Below are positions 18,484-28,012 of a stretch of 64,000 nucleotides of DNA, piece by piece. Made by a program: the position numbers and the translations under genes. The stretch is from a candidate division KSB3 bacterium (GTDB lineage Bacteria; Moduliflexota; Moduliflexia; Moduliflexales; Moduliflexaceae): NCBI GenBank assembly GCA_002748425.1, contig PDSJ01000013.1, positions 184,494-248,493 of the forward strand. Reading direction: 5' to 3'. Position 1 is the first letter of the stretch. The number at the start of each line of letters is the position of its first letter. The notes beneath the pieces were generated by a model. It ran no database searches and was not told where the DNA came from. It saw nothing but the letters and a program-made list of their open reading frames with translations.

Positions 18484-18938
18484 TATGACGCCTCCTTCTC
18501 AAGGATTCGATACGCTTCTTCAGGGCTTTTCGCAGCCAGCAAACGATCTCTGACATGACTGCGCTTGAGAATTTCCACAATCTTCGCCAGCAGCTCCAAA
18601 TGTCGGCGGTGCTGATCTTTTCCGGCAATAATCATGAACACCACTTTCACCGGGAGATTATCGATGGCTTCGTATCCAACGATGCCATCGGGCTGGAGTC
18701 CGACAATAATATACGGTTCCAGCACCGTTTCCATCCGGACATGGGGCAAACCAATTCCCAGACCGAGGCCGGTACTCATGAGTTGTTCGCGATAGGAGAT
18801 CCGTTCCTGCAACTCTTCACGATCGCATGGCAACCCTGCGCGCGCGCCGCAGTCAATCATCTCATTCAAGACATCCGGTTTCGAATGATGCCGCAAGAGA
18901 CATATTCGTGCCGGGTCAAGAGCTTGTAATAAATTCAT
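18483..18938 (-). CDS. PTS EIIA (PtsN/fructose-type) domain protein
   Basis: 151 aa, single EIIA type-2 domain. GIGLPHVRM contains the phospho-accepting His with the usual G-x-x-x-P-H context; VVFMIIAGKDQHRRHLELLAKIV is the second signature. ATG-ATG at 18941/18938 follows a GGAG at 4 or 7 bases; 18938 gives better spacing. An in-frame start at 19043 would add 35 unrelated residues. No PTS membrane component is nearby. Overlaps the antiporter start by one base, so a regulatory role on potassium or sodium transport, like PtsN in proteobacteria, is the best inference. Confidence 0.85.
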   Translation of the reverse strand: MNLLQALDPARICLLRHHSKPDVLNEMIDCGARAGLPCDREELQERISYREQLMSTGLGLGIGLPHVRMETVLEPYIIVGLQPDGIVGYEAIDNLPVKVVFMIIAGKDQHRRHLELLAKIVEILKRSHVRDRLLAAKSPEEAYRILEKEAS

Positions 18939-19198
18939 CATGATGCTCCATAAAAAAAGCTGATACAGATCGATCGCACACGTCATGCCGTGACGCAGAG
19001 AGTTGTGTATCAGCTCAAAGTCAACATAAGCGACGTGTAACACTCACACATCTTCCCGTCTGCTCCAACACCAGATCGATGTTGTTGATCAGCAGCAGAG
19101 TGCTTTTCCTGCCCCTGAACACCACTCAGAAGAAGTGACGGAATACGTTCTGAGACAGTGTGAGCCATGTGAGATTTCTGAAAAATTTGTCCAGAAAT

Positions 19199-19837
19199 TT
19201 ATGCAGCCCCGATAGCCTCTTTGACTTTTCTGGCAGCCGAAGGGCCATCCGGCGCGTAAATATCCGCCCCGATTTCATCGGCATAATTCTGCGTGACCGG
19301 CGCCCCGCCGATCATGACTGAAACTTTATCACGGATGCCGGCTTCTTTCAGAGCTTCTACGCATGATTTCATCGACGACATCGTTGTGGTGAGCAAGGCA
19401 CTCATCCCAACAAAGCCGGCCTCATGTTCTTGAATCGCTTCAACAAATTTTTCCGGACTGACGTCAGTGCCAAGATCGATCACTTCAAAGCCCACGCCTT
19501 CGAGCATCATACCGACCAAATTTTTGCCGATGTCGTGCAAATCTCCCTTCACTGTTCCAAGCACAATTGTTCCAAGAGGTTTGACATCCTCTTCCATCAG
19601 TTTCGGCTTGAGTCTTGCCACCCCCGCCTGCATAGCACGTGCGGCGATCAGCATTTCGGGCACAAAAAATTCACCCTCTTCAAACAGCTGTCCAACCTCA
19701 GTCATCCCGGCAATCAAACCTTGACTCAAAATATCGGCAGCCCCAAGCCCCTTGTCCAGAGCCTGCGTAATTCCGTCAGTCACAGCATTCATATCACCGT
19801 CAATCAAGCTTTCACGAATATCATCTATACTAGCCAT
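19199..19837 (-). CDS. Corrinoid (B12-binding) methyltransferase protein, orphan
   Basis: 212 aa. N-terminal four-helix cap (about 1-85) with EGEFFVPEMLIAARAMQ, then the B12-binding Rossmann domain: GTVKGDLHDIGKNLV is the DxHxxG motif whose His ligates cobalt, followed by GMSALLTTTM and IGGAPVTQ. Matches the MtbC/MttC/MtmC type that shuttles methyl groups from a methyltransferase to tetrahydrofolate or coenzyme M. The substrate methyltransferase and the acceptor enzyme are not in the window. The 155 bases downstream hold a weak 7-bp stem (19125-19154). In 19838-20128 (291 bases) only a minus-strand TTGACA (20007-20002) without a good -10 is seen. Confidence 0.93.
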   Translation of the reverse strand: MASIDDIRESLIDGDMNAVTDGITQALDKGLGAADILSQGLIAGMTEVGQLFEEGEFFVPEMLIAARAMQAGVARLKPKLMEEDVKPLGTIVLGTVKGDLHDIGKNLVGMMLEGVGFEVIDLGTDVSPEKFVEAIQEHEAGFVGMSALLTTTMSSMKSCVEALKEAGIRDKVSVMIGGAPVTQNYADEIGADIYAPDGPSAARKVKEAIGAA

Positions 19838-20128
19838 ACCATAATAGTGGAGTCATGCTGTGCTGCAATCCCGGCAGATTGTATGACTAACCGCGACTCC
19901 GGCACACCATTCTCTGGCCTGATAAAGAAAATTATGTGAAGCGCACTCTTGAACTCTGTGATTATGATAATGCCTCAAGAACAAGCTGTTACAGAAAAAT
20001 TTGTCAAATGCTTTTTGGCACTTTTTTCTCAGAAGAGACGAGAAGCAGCGCACACTCCCTGGGAACTTCAGGCAGCATTCTGCGCTCAACGCCCTCAGCG
20101 ACAAGCATGTTTGAGCGAATCTGAGCTG

Positions 20129-23100
20129 CTAAATCCCGTCCATGCGATCTTTTTCTTTCCGGAGAATGCATTCTTGAGCGAGACGGTTTATCGCAGTGAT
20201 ATACTCCTCTGAGCGATTGAGAAAAAAGGCTAATGCCCTGGAAAAATTTTTACCAATGAGCCCGTTGATAAACAATTTGCTGATTTCTTTCTGCCGCTTG
20301 AGTACGTATTGAGAATGAACCAGCATGTGGATTTCCTCCAGCGACATAGACCGCATGGAGTTTCGCAGCACATTACGGGCGCGGGGTTGGTACATCCAAA
20401 AATATAATAAATCGAGCGAGTTGATGATGATAATTTTTTCTAATTGCCTGGCTGTCGCGGTCACCTTTTTTATAAGGACCTTCGGAGATTCGAGCAGTTC
20501 CGCCACATCGTTTTCCGGAAACAATAATTCCAATTGCGCGTAGGTATCCCGCAACTGCTCCAACTTCTCCTCATAATCGATGAAACGCATCCGCATGTTT
20601 TGATGACGATCGGCAACGCCTTCGATGACACCGGCAACACAATCGGAGGCGGCTTTGGAAATAACGGCAGCCCACTTTTGAAGAATCCTATTAATACCTT
20701 CAACGCCCAGCATGGTCAATGAATTTCCGATCACGGCGTTGAAGGCGATCGCAATCGGAATCGACAGAATACTTCGGAAAAAATTTCCGACAATCGCTGT
20801 TCGCGGCAGCCCTCGAACGATATTATGCGTAGAGATATACATGCCGTTTGCCAGGGCCATAACAGTATAGAGCAGAATCGGATTCGTAGTTGTGGTAATG
20901 CCGAAGAGAGCGTCCAGGAGGAGACGTTTTACGGCATAATCCAAGAGCGGCACTGAAAATCCGGTATATAAGAGTGAATCTGACAGTCGGCCCCAACTGA
21001 CATAATCTTTCCATCTGAGAAGAGGAGAACGCCTCAAGCCTCCGCCGCCTAATACTGATTGCAGGATATTCCGCAGTCCTGTAATCCCGAACCAGATGAC
21101 AGCTCCGAGATACCTCAGTACCCACCAGTCCTTGGTCAAGACAAAGGTCACAAAGGCCGGGAGAAAACCGATGAACATTTTCAAGCTGTGTTTGATTCCA
21201 TGATTGAGATACTTCAAGGAAAATGTCGGTGTATTCTGCCGACCGGCGGGAGTTCTCGAGGAAAAAACGGACTCGCTGTCGCTCCGAACGCCTCCTAAGG
21301 TCACAAGGTTTCCCGGCTGTTCTATGCGTGTCGAAAAAATTTGTACGTCCCAATCAACCAGCTTCTGATACCCCAGCCACTGTAAGCCCGGGAGCAAACG
21401 GATATGCGCATAGAGTGCATCGACAAATCGATTTGAACTGGAACAGGGAATATAGGTCGTACGCAAAAATGCGGTTGTCGACACCGGAATAAACTGGCGG
21501 CACGGGCCGAGCACGGCTTCAGCTTCACATTCTTTTCTGGCTCTGTGAGGCAGGGTCTCCTTGAGGACAAATCCCATCCCGTACAGATATGCGAAGCGTC
21601 CGGTTGAATCTGTCCCAATACGCGATTTGAGGGGAGTTTTTTTATAATAATTGCGTAGTGTGGTAATGTTGTAGAGAATCACCGCGAGTTTTTCGCAGCG
21701 TTCTACTTTGTCATCCCGATCCGAATCCTCAACTCGTTGGATAATTTCCCGGATCAGTCGTTTGAGTTTCATGACATTACCGTTATTGATAGCAAATTGC
21801 AGCTCGTTTATCTTGACATTATCTTCAGAATCGCCGGCCGAATAATCTTTATAGTTGAAAATTTCCAGATGGGTAATCATGCCTTTGCTGTCGTAAAGCA
21901 GTTCAAGGACATCTTCAACCGTCAGACCACATAAATTGAGTGTGATACGATAGCCCGAGTGCAACTGAGACAAGCGTTCGTACAATTGAAGGGGCGAGAG
22001 TCTGAGCATTTCCGGAACGTGTTGTGCTGTCTTATCCGAATCGTGTCGTTTGCGGCTTACGTCCTGGTCCTCGTCCGGGAGATCAGGGTCCGGAATCGTG
22101 GGATTTTTTGACGGGACAAGATATTCATTCAGAATTTTCTCCGCAGTGAGTTCTTCCATCTGCTTGATGAGTTGCGCAAACGCAGAGGCGTCATCATGCT
22201 GATCCTGGATCTCGCTCAACTGATTTTCCAGCAGTGCTTTCACCTGTGTATAAATCAGATCAGAAAGATGAAGCAGCGATGGCTGTCCAGGTTCGACGAA
22301 TACGCTGAATTCCTTCTGTGAGATCGGTGCTAATTCGATATTGTATGCGGCGTTAATATGGAGACGATGCCGGGCATTAAACTCTTCGAGCACAGCAAAC
22401 ACATATTGCTGCTGATAGGCTGACACCTTGCGGCCTTCTTCCAGAAAAGTCCGGACTTCAGGCCGTTCTAAAAATTCCAGGAAATCTTCAGCGTCTGAGA
22501 AGCCTCTGGGACTCCAGATACACTGTACGTAACGATCGCGAAAGCGCGCAGACAGCTCAAGCCCTATCCGCACGGTAATTCCCATGATCTCAGCAGCTTC
22601 GACAATTTCTGCCGCTGCCTGCGGGGTCACATAATTATAATAAATAACCGTTAGAAAACGGATTCCCTTGATCCAGGCATCCATCACCAGATGGGTCGCA
22701 GACTTACGTCCTTTGGTGTTAGCGTCATGCACATGATCGTCAAGAGTGATCTGGTTCCAGGTTTCAGGCATTTCGAGCAGATGATAATGATACAACTGCC
22801 TGCGGATAGTTCTGGGTTTGCCAGGAACCGCTGTACGGAAATCATGCGCTAATTCGAGCTGGCGTTGATAGCTGCCATGCGCCCGAACCAACTCTTTCAT
22901 AATTTGCAGCAGTACACGGGCAGTATTCTTCCGCAAACAGCTTTCAGACGTGTGCAGCACTTCATCCATCACGGATCGCAGCGCTTTCACTCGATCCTCG
23001 GCCTTTCCGACATTTAAGGCATCCAGGAGATGAATCATCGCGTATGCAATGCGGAGTTCCTTAGGCGCGGCCATCTCTTTAATCCCATGTGGATGCAGAT

Positions 23101-23221
23101 AAGGACCGAGGAGTTTTTTGAACGACTTACCAGGTCTGTCCAGGCTCAAGACTTCGTTGACCATGCGGACAAGCTCATGGTCTTCCTGGTCAAACAGCAG
23201 GGATTGAACGAATTCTTTCAT
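20129..23221 (-). CDS. Large membrane protein of unknown function with PHP-like segment
   Basis: 1030 aa, not recognised as a whole. Residues 155-225 resemble the start of a PHP phosphoesterase: LDDHVHDANTKGR, then an AWIKGIRFL helix, EIMGITVRIGLELSA. The canonical TDH after the second strand is replaced by IYYN, so metal binding may be lost. Residues 230-670 are soluble and acidic/charged, with a Pro/Asp-rich linker at 370-400. Four or five hydrophobic segments lie at about 680-720, 745-765, 780-800 and 815-840, then a charged helical C-terminal 190 residues with coiled-coil character. No SD precedes the ATG; a terminator-like hairpin ends 7 bases before it. No functional neighbour is obvious. 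Confidence 0.8.
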   Translation of the reverse strand: MKEFVQSLLFDQEDHELVRMVNEVLSLDRPGKSFKKLLGPYLHPHGIKEMAAPKELRIAYAMIHLLDALNVGKAEDRVKALRSVMDEVLHTSESCLRKNTARVLLQIMKELVRAHGSYQRQLELAHDFRTAVPGKPRTIRRQLYHYHLLEMPETWNQITLDDHVHDANTKGRKSATHLVMDAWIKGIRFLTVIYYNYVTPQAAAEIVEAAEIMGITVRIGLELSARFRDRYVQCIWSPRGFSDAEDFLEFLERPEVRTFLEEGRKVSAYQQQYVFAVLEEFNARHRLHINAAYNIELAPISQKEFSVFVEPGQPSLLHLSDLIYTQVKALLENQLSEIQDQHDDASAFAQLIKQMEELTAEKILNEYLVPSKNPTIPDPDLPDEDQDVSRKRHDSDKTAQHVPEMLRLSPLQLYERLSQLHSGYRITLNLCGLTVEDVLELLYDSKGMITHLEIFNYKDYSAGDSEDNVKINELQFAINNGNVMKLKRLIREIIQRVEDSDRDDKVERCEKLAVILYNITTLRNYYKKTPLKSRIGTDSTGRFAYLYGMGFVLKETLPHRARKECEAEAVLGPCRQFIPVSTTAFLRTTYIPCSSSNRFVDALYAHIRLLPGLQWLGYQKLVDWDVQIFSTRIEQPGNLVTLGGVRSDSESVFSSRTPAGRQNTPTFSLKYLNHGIKHSLKMFIGFLPAFVTFVLTKDWWVLRYLGAVIWFGITGLRNILQSVLGGGGLRRSPLLRWKDYVSWGRLSDSLLYTGFSVPLLDYAVKRLLLDALFGITTTTNPILLYTVMALANGMYISTHNIVRGLPRTAIVGNFFRSILSIPIAIAFNAVIGNSLTMLGVEGINRILQKWAAVISKAASDCVAGVIEGVADRHQNMRMRFIDYEEKLEQLRDTYAQLELLFPENDVAELLESPKVLIKKVTATARQLEKIIIINSLDLLYFWMYQPRARNVLRNSMRSMSLEEIHMLVHSQYVLKRQKEISKLFINGLIGKNFSRALAFFLNRSEEYITAINRLAQECILRKEKDRMDGI

Positions 23222-23227
23222 CTAAAA

Positions 23228-23266
23228 ATTCAGGAGTACTGAAGCAGCGTGCTCCCGTACTCCTGA
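23228..23266 (-). terminator. Rho-independent terminator candidate after ugpC, abutting the next start codon
   Basis: On the minus strand a 10-bp perfect stem (TCAGGAGTAC / GTACTCCTGA) encloses 17 bases and is followed by ATTTTTAG and then the ATG of the 1030-aa gene. It is about 100 bases past the ugpC stop, where a ugp terminator is expected. The only AGGAG is in the stem's first arm, so it could also gate translation of the downstream gene. Confidence 0.55.
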
Positions 23267-23368
23267 GTGATCATTACACATTGTATTGCAGAGTGTTACG
23301 GCAAGTTATACATTATAAGATCAATGCAGGTCCTCCATGGAATCGATCGAGACGTTTCTTGTCCAGCG

Positions 23369-24451
23369 TTAGTCCTGAATCCGCTTTTGACTGTCTTTGT
23401 CGAACAGATGTATCTTTTCAGGAGGAATCCTCAACGGGATCACCGCATCTTTCTGGAAATGATGAATATCAGACAGCCGTATGGTCAAAAAGGTCTCGGT
23501 TGTTCCCAAATATCCATAAACCAACGTATCAGCTCCCAGTGTTTCCACATGACTGACACGTAAATGCATCGCTGCGGAGCGCTCTTCGTCCACCTCAAAA
23601 TGCTCGGGACGCACCCCAAGAAGCAAGTCCCGGCCCTTATGGCTGAGAGCCGCGTTCCCACTCAGTGCCAGCAGATCGCCTCCGGGGAGCTCACAGGCAT
23701 CGCCGTGCTCATTGAGGCGCACGTCCAGAAAATTCATAGATGGCGATCCGATGAATCCCGCCACAAAGACTGTTGAGGGGCGTTCGTACACGTCCAGCGG
23801 AGAACCGATTTGCTCTGCATGTCCATCATGAATAATAACCAGACGGTCGCCAAGAGTCATCGCTTCCACCTGATCATGGGTCACATAGGTGCTGGTGATT
23901 CCCATTCGTTCGTGGAGACTTCGCAGTTCAAGCCGCATCTGAATACGGAGTTTGGCATCCAGATTGCTTAACGGCTCATCAAACAAAAACACCTGGGGTT
24001 CGCGCACGATACAGCGCCCCATCGCCACACGCTGGCGTTGTCCGCCTGACAATTGGCGGGGTTTTCGATCTAACAGCGTTGTCAATCCTAAAATTTCAGC
24101 GGCATTTTGAACGCGCGTGTCGATTTCACTTTTCGACATTTTGCGGATTTTGAGACCGTAGGCCATGTTCTTATACACGGTCATATGAGGGTATAAGGCA
24201 TAATTTTGAAAGACCATCGCAATGTCCCGGTCCATGGGTTCCAGATCGTTGACAACCTTTCCGCCAATCAGAAGCTCACCTGCAGTAATTTTTTCCAGAC
24301 CGGCAATCATGCGCAACAAGGTTGATTTACCGCAGCCCGACGGCCCCAGCAGTACGACGAACTCTCCGTCAGCAATATCACAACTGATGCCATGAATGAC
24401 TTCGGTTTTTCCATACGATTTGTAAATGTTCTTCAAACTGATTTCAGCCAC
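23369..24451 (-). CDS. ugpC: sn-Glycerol-3-phosphate (MalK-family) ABC importer ATPase
   Basis: Cytoplasmic ATPase of the importer, 360 aa. Walker [15 protein letters not shown]-loop [14 protein letters not shown], signature [14 protein letters not shown], Walker [13 protein letters not shown], switch His in VTHDQVEAM. The C-terminal OB domain with [12 protein letters not shown] is typical of MalK/UgpC, which lets one ATPase serve several importers. It therefore could also energise the ATPase-less importer at 1-3102. Starts 12 bases after ugpE. The Ugp assignment rests on the operon. Confidence 0.92.
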   Translation of the reverse strand: MAEISLKNIYKSYGKTEVIHGISCDIADGEFVVLLGPSGCGKSTLLRMIAGLEKITAGELLIGGKVVNDLEPMDRDIAMVFQNYALYPHMTVYKNMAYGLKIRKMSKSEIDTRVQNAAEILGLTTLLDRKPRQLSGGQRQRVAMGRCIVREPQVFLFDEPLSNLDAKLRIQMRLELRSLHERMGITSTYVTHDQVEAMTLGDRLVIIHDGHAEQIGSPLDVYERPSTVFVAGFIGSPSMNFLDVRLNEHGDACELPGGDLLALSGNAALSHKGRDLLLGVRPEHFEVDEERSAAMHLRVSHVETLGADTLVYGYLGTTETFLTIRLSDIHHFQKDAVIPLRIPPEKIHLFDKDSQKRIQD

Positions 24452-24463
24452 GGCTCACGTCTC

Positions 24464-25375
24464 CTATTTCTCTGTTTCCGTCATGCCCCTGACAAACAAA
24501 CGCTGCATGAAAATCACGATTAACACTGGTGGTGTCATCGCCAATAATGTCGTTGCCATGATAATATGCCACTCCGGCTGTTGATCTCCGACGGCCAGCA
24601 TCCGGTTAATACCGATGAGTAAGGTATAATAGCGTTCTTCAGTGGTAATCAGCAAGGGCCACAAGTATTGATTCCAGCCATAAATAAAAAGAATCACGAA
24701 CATCGCGGCAATTGAAGTCCGCGACATGGGCACTAAAATATCCACAAAAAACCGCAAGGGTCCCGCGCCGTCCACTCTTGCGGCTTCCACCAGTTCATCC
24801 GGCACTGACATGAAAAATTGACGGAACAGAAATGTGGCCGTCGCCGATGCAATCAAAGGCAGGGTCAGGCCGGTATAGGAATTAAGCAATTTCAGATCCG
24901 TCACCACTTTATAAGTCGGCAAAATACGCACTTCCACCGGCAGCATCAACGTCAAAAAAATCGTCCAAAAGAATAATGCCCGTCCCGGAAAGCGAAAATA
25001 GACAATCGCAAATGCCGCCAGCAGTGAAATCACAATCTTACCGACCGCAATCCCAATCGCCATAATCATACTGTTCTTCATCATCACACTTGCCGGCGCT
25101 CCCAGGGATTTGCCGCCTTCGATAAACGCACGATGATAGTTGTCGATAAAATGGCTGCCAGGCAGCAGAGGCATTGGAACGGTAATGATTTCGTCCAATG
25201 TGTGTGTTGAGGCCACAAACGCCAGATAGATTGGGAAAAACATCATGATGATGCCGATAACAATCGTTGTATGTGTGAAGAATGTCAACCACGGACGATG
25301 TTCAACCATGAGATCGCAAATATCGAAGACAGCCGCGAGAGGACGGAGACCTGACATCCTCCGCGGCAATTTCAA
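24464..25375 (-). CDS. ugpE: sn-Glycerol-3-phosphate ABC importer permease
   Basis: Inner-membrane permease, MalG/UgpE type, 303 aa. Six hydrophobic segments after a short cytoplasmic N-terminus; EAA loop in ELVEAARVDGAGPLRFF; C-terminal WPLLITTEERYYTLLIGINRML is characteristic of UgpE. Start lies 3 bases after the ugpA stop and ugpC follows 12 bases later, giving the order B-A-E-C known from enterics. Confidence 0.9.
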   Translation of the reverse strand: MKLPRRMSGLRPLAAVFDICDLMVEHRPWLTFFTHTTIVIGIIMMFFPIYLAFVASTHTLDEIITVPMPLLPGSHFIDNYHRAFIEGGKSLGAPASVMMKNSMIMAIGIAVGKIVISLLAAFAIVYFRFPGRALFFWTIFLTLMLPVEVRILPTYKVVTDLKLLNSYTGLTLPLIASATATFLFRQFFMSVPDELVEAARVDGAGPLRFFVDILVPMSRTSIAAMFVILFIYGWNQYLWPLLITTEERYYTLLIGINRMLAVGDQQPEWHIIMATTLLAMTPPVLIVIFMQRLFVRGMTETEK

Positions 25376-25378
25376 TGC

Positions 25379-26260
25379 TCAGTAATGGACTTTTTTTTCA
25401 ACATATCGAAATTGCACCACGGTCAGCACAATGACAATAGTCATCAAAACAACTGATTGTGCGGCAGAGCCTCCCAAATCTAAACTGAGAAAGCCGTCCC
25501 GAAAGACTTTATACACTAAAATTTCTGTCGCATAATTCGGTCCGCCGCCTGTAATCTGGTGAATGATGCCAAAGGTTTCAAAAAAAGCATAAATCCCGTT
25601 CATCACCAGTAAAAAAAATGTCGTGGGAGTTAATAACGGAAAGACAATATCCCAAAAGCGGCGGAACGGTCTGGCGCCGTCAATTGCCGCTGCTTCGACA
25701 AGAGTTTTCGGAACGGTCTGAAGCCCGGCCAGAAAAAACAAAAAATTATATGAGATTCGTTTCCAGGATGCTGCGATGACGACCAGTATAAACGCCTGGT
25801 TCCCATTTAAGGCATGATCCCATTCATACCCAAGTATTTTTAACAAGAATGTCAAGATGCCGACTGTCGGATTAAACATAAACAGCCAAAGCACCCCTGC
25901 CACTGCTGGTGCTACGGCGTACGGCCAGACAATCAAAGCTTTATAAGCGCTTGCACCGTGTACGACCCGGTCAGCCATGACCGCCAAAAACAATGCAACC
26001 ACCATCGTCACGACAGCAACGGCAACGCTGAAGATCACGCTGACGTACAAGGAATGGAGATACAGTGTACTGCTGAAGATATCTTGAAAATTTTCGAACC
26101 ATACAAATTCGGAGGAAAGTCCGAAAGCGTCTTCACGCAGCATTGATTGATACAGTGCTTGTGAGGCTGGCCAAAGAAAAAAGATCAGAATCACCACAAT
26201 CTGAGGAGTCACGAGCACATACGGTAAAAATTTATGCCTAAAAAATACGCGCTTTTCCAT
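25379..26260 (-). CDS. ugpA: sn-Glycerol-3-phosphate ABC importer permease
   Basis: Inner-membrane permease, MalF/UgpA type, 293 aa with the ATG at 26260. That start gives an N-terminus ([20 protein letters not shown]) and length very close to E. coli UgpA (295). An ATG at 26335 would add 25 residues; neither has a good SD. Contains the EAA loop [20 protein letters not shown] and [15 protein letters not shown]. Separated from ugpB by about 230 bases carrying a strong hairpin. Confidence 0.9.
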   Translation of the reverse strand: MEKRVFFRHKFLPYVLVTPQIVVILIFFLWPASQALYQSMLREDAFGLSSEFVWFENFQDIFSSTLYLHSLYVSVIFSVAVAVVTMVVALFLAVMADRVVHGASAYKALIVWPYAVAPAVAGVLWLFMFNPTVGILTFLLKILGYEWDHALNGNQAFILVVIAASWKRISYNFLFFLAGLQTVPKTLVEAAAIDGARPFRRFWDIVFPLLTPTTFFLLVMNGIYAFFETFGIIHQITGGGPNYATEILVYKVFRDGFLSLDLGGSAAQSVVLMTIVIVLTVVQFRYVEKKVHY

Positions 26261-26407
26261 AAAAAGTCTGGTCGGCAACGTATAAATTTTCTTATTATAC
26301 GTTGATGCTTTGAACGTTCTCGTATTGACTGACATAATGCGTCAATACGTCTTTTGCGACGCTCTGCGTCCGTCCGTCTGATCCAACACGTCACGGAGAG
26401 GAAGGAC

Positions 26408-26430
26408 GTGCCTGCGCACTGCGCAGGCAC
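26408..26430 (-). promoter_or_regulatory. Intercistronic perfect hairpin between ugpB and ugpA
   Basis: A 10-bp perfect GC-rich stem (GTGCCTGCGC / GCGCAGGCAC) with a 3-nt loop, about 60 bases past the ugpB stop and without a T-tract on the transcribed strand. Same placement as the hairpin at 1024-1049; probably a 3' stabiliser or partial terminator that raises binding protein over permeases. Confidence 0.7.
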
Positions 26431-26488
26431 AAGACCTTAACTCGTTGGTCCCGCTGCGGAAACCTGCGAACGGACATTCAAGACCAGC

Positions 26489-27802
26489 TCACTTGTTAGC
26501 CTTTTCGAACTTCCGTAGTAACTCATTCCCCTGAGCGGCCGCATCATCCATCGCCTGCTGCGCACTTTTCTGACCGGAGAAGACCGCTTCAAACTCATTG
26601 TCCATCACGTCGCGCATCTGAACAAAGTTGCCGAATCGTAAGCCGCGCGAATATTCGGTCGGATCATTCAACGTCATTTGCAACAAGGCGGTTTCAGTTC
26701 CCGGGTTCTTTTCATAAAAACCTTCTTGCTTGGTCAGCTCATACGCCGCCCGCGTAATGGGTAAATAGCCGGTCAACTGGTGCCATTTTGCCTGGACTTC
26801 GGGAGAAGACAGATAGGAGAAAAATTTTGCCACGCCTTTATACTCTTCCGGCGTATGACCTGCCATGACCCACAAACTGGCACCGCCGATGATAGTATTC
26901 TGCGGTGCACCTTCAACATCCGGCCAATAGGGCAGCATACCGGTACTGAAATCAAACTTGGCAGCATCTTTGAATCCGGCATACCCGGCTGAGGATTCCG
27001 TATACATCGCACACTCACCACCTGAGAATTTCGTATTGCCCTGATTGGTCCGACCGCCATACACGAAAATTTTCTCTTTCTGCCAATCCGCCAACTGTTG
27101 AATGTGATCTACGAGCCATTGATTATTAAAGACAAATTCCGTCTCGATCCCGCCAAAACCATTGCTCTGCGTCCCAATAGGGAGGTTATGCCAGGCCGAA
27201 AAATTTTCCATGTGAATCCAGGAAGTCCAGGCGGTTGAAAAACCGCATTCATAGCCTGCAGCAATCAATTTTTTGGCATACTCGCCGACTTCCGGCCAGG
27301 TTTTCGGCGGTGTTTCCGGGTCAAGGCCGGCTTTCTCAAAGGCTTCGACATTGTAATACAGCACTGGAGTTGAACTATTGAACGGCAGAGATAACATCTT
27401 ACCATCAGGAGTGGTGTAATAGCCCGTCACGGTCGAAAGATAGACGTCAGGATCGAAGGGTTCCCCTGTATCGGCCATCAACTGGTATACAGGGACAATC
27501 GCGCCTTTTGCCGCCATCATTGTGGCAGTACCCACTTCAAACACCTGTAAGATATGTGGTTGTTCGTTCGCGCGAAATGCCGCGATACCAGCAGTCATGG
27601 TTTCCGCATAACTTCCTTTAAATACCGCCTCCACTTTATAGTCGGACTGTGATTCGTTAAAATCCTTTACCATCTCTTGCACGATTTCACCCAATCGCCC
27701 GCCATGCGCGAACCACCATTGAATTTCCGTCACAGCCTGAGCGCTGGCACTGCCGATAACGATGAAGCAAACAGCTACTATGAACGCACTGAATTTTTTC
27801 AT
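26489..27802 (-). CDS. ugpB: sn-Glycerol-3-phosphate periplasmic binding protein
   Basis: 437 aa, same length as E. coli UgpB (438). Signal peptide (residues 1-24, KKFSAFIVAVCFIVIGSASA). Diagnostic UgpB features: TEIQWWFAHGGRLGE at the mature N-terminus, FKGSYAETMTAGIAAFRA, SLPFNSSTPVLYYN, WIHMENFSAWHN, and GGASLWVMAGH. These ligate glycerol-3-phosphate or glycerophosphodiesters in UgpB. The ATG at 27802 has GGGAGAA 8-14 bases upstream; a start at 27853 would break the signal peptide. First gene of ugpBAEC. Confidence 0.95.
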   Translation of the reverse strand: MKKFSAFIVAVCFIVIGSASAQAVTEIQWWFAHGGRLGEIVQEMVKDFNESQSDYKVEAVFKGSYAETMTAGIAAFRANEQPHILQVFEVGTATMMAAKGAIVPVYQLMADTGEPFDPDVYLSTVTGYYTTPDGKMLSLPFNSSTPVLYYNVEAFEKAGLDPETPPKTWPEVGEYAKKLIAAGYECGFSTAWTSWIHMENFSAWHNLPIGTQSNGFGGIETEFVFNNQWLVDHIQQLADWQKEKIFVYGGRTNQGNTKFSGGECAMYTESSAGYAGFKDAAKFDFSTGMLPYWPDVEGAPQNTIIGGASLWVMAGHTPEEYKGVAKFFSYLSSPEVQAKWHQLTGYLPITRAAYELTKQEGFYEKNPGTETALLQMTLNDPTEYSRGLRFGNFVQMRDVMDNEFEAVFSGQKSAQQAMDDAAAQGNELLRKFEKANK

Positions 27803-27984
27803 GATTATGTTCTCCCTGATATTATGCAGCAATAATAAACAAACAGACGACACACTTCAACGAATGAGACAACGCGTTCTACGGCCAGGCAACACCTCCT
27901 TAGATGACGTTATTGAAATCTTGCCGATCTTTCTCATGACGTTCAGCAGAAATTTCAACGCTATTGCTGGTTAGGAAGTTATTG

Positions 27985-28012
27985 ATTATTCGACAATTAC
28001 ATAATTTGTCAA
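27985..28012 (-). promoter_or_regulatory. Sigma-70-like promoter for ugpBAEC
   Basis: Minus-strand TTGACA (28012-28007), 16-base spacer, AATAAT (27990-27985; 5 of 6). A second TTGACA lies 21 bases further upstream (28033-28028). The leader to ugpB is about 175 bases. The divergent gap 27803-28300 is AT-rich near 28000 and also holds a + strand TTGACA (28221-28226) with a weak -10; no further gene is seen in it. Confidence 0.6.

Noticed and set aside
20129..23221. Assignment of the 1030-aa protein to a site-specific-recombinase-like membrane family
   Set aside because: Only the spacing of C-terminal hydrophobic segments is suggestive; no motif could be confirmed by eye.
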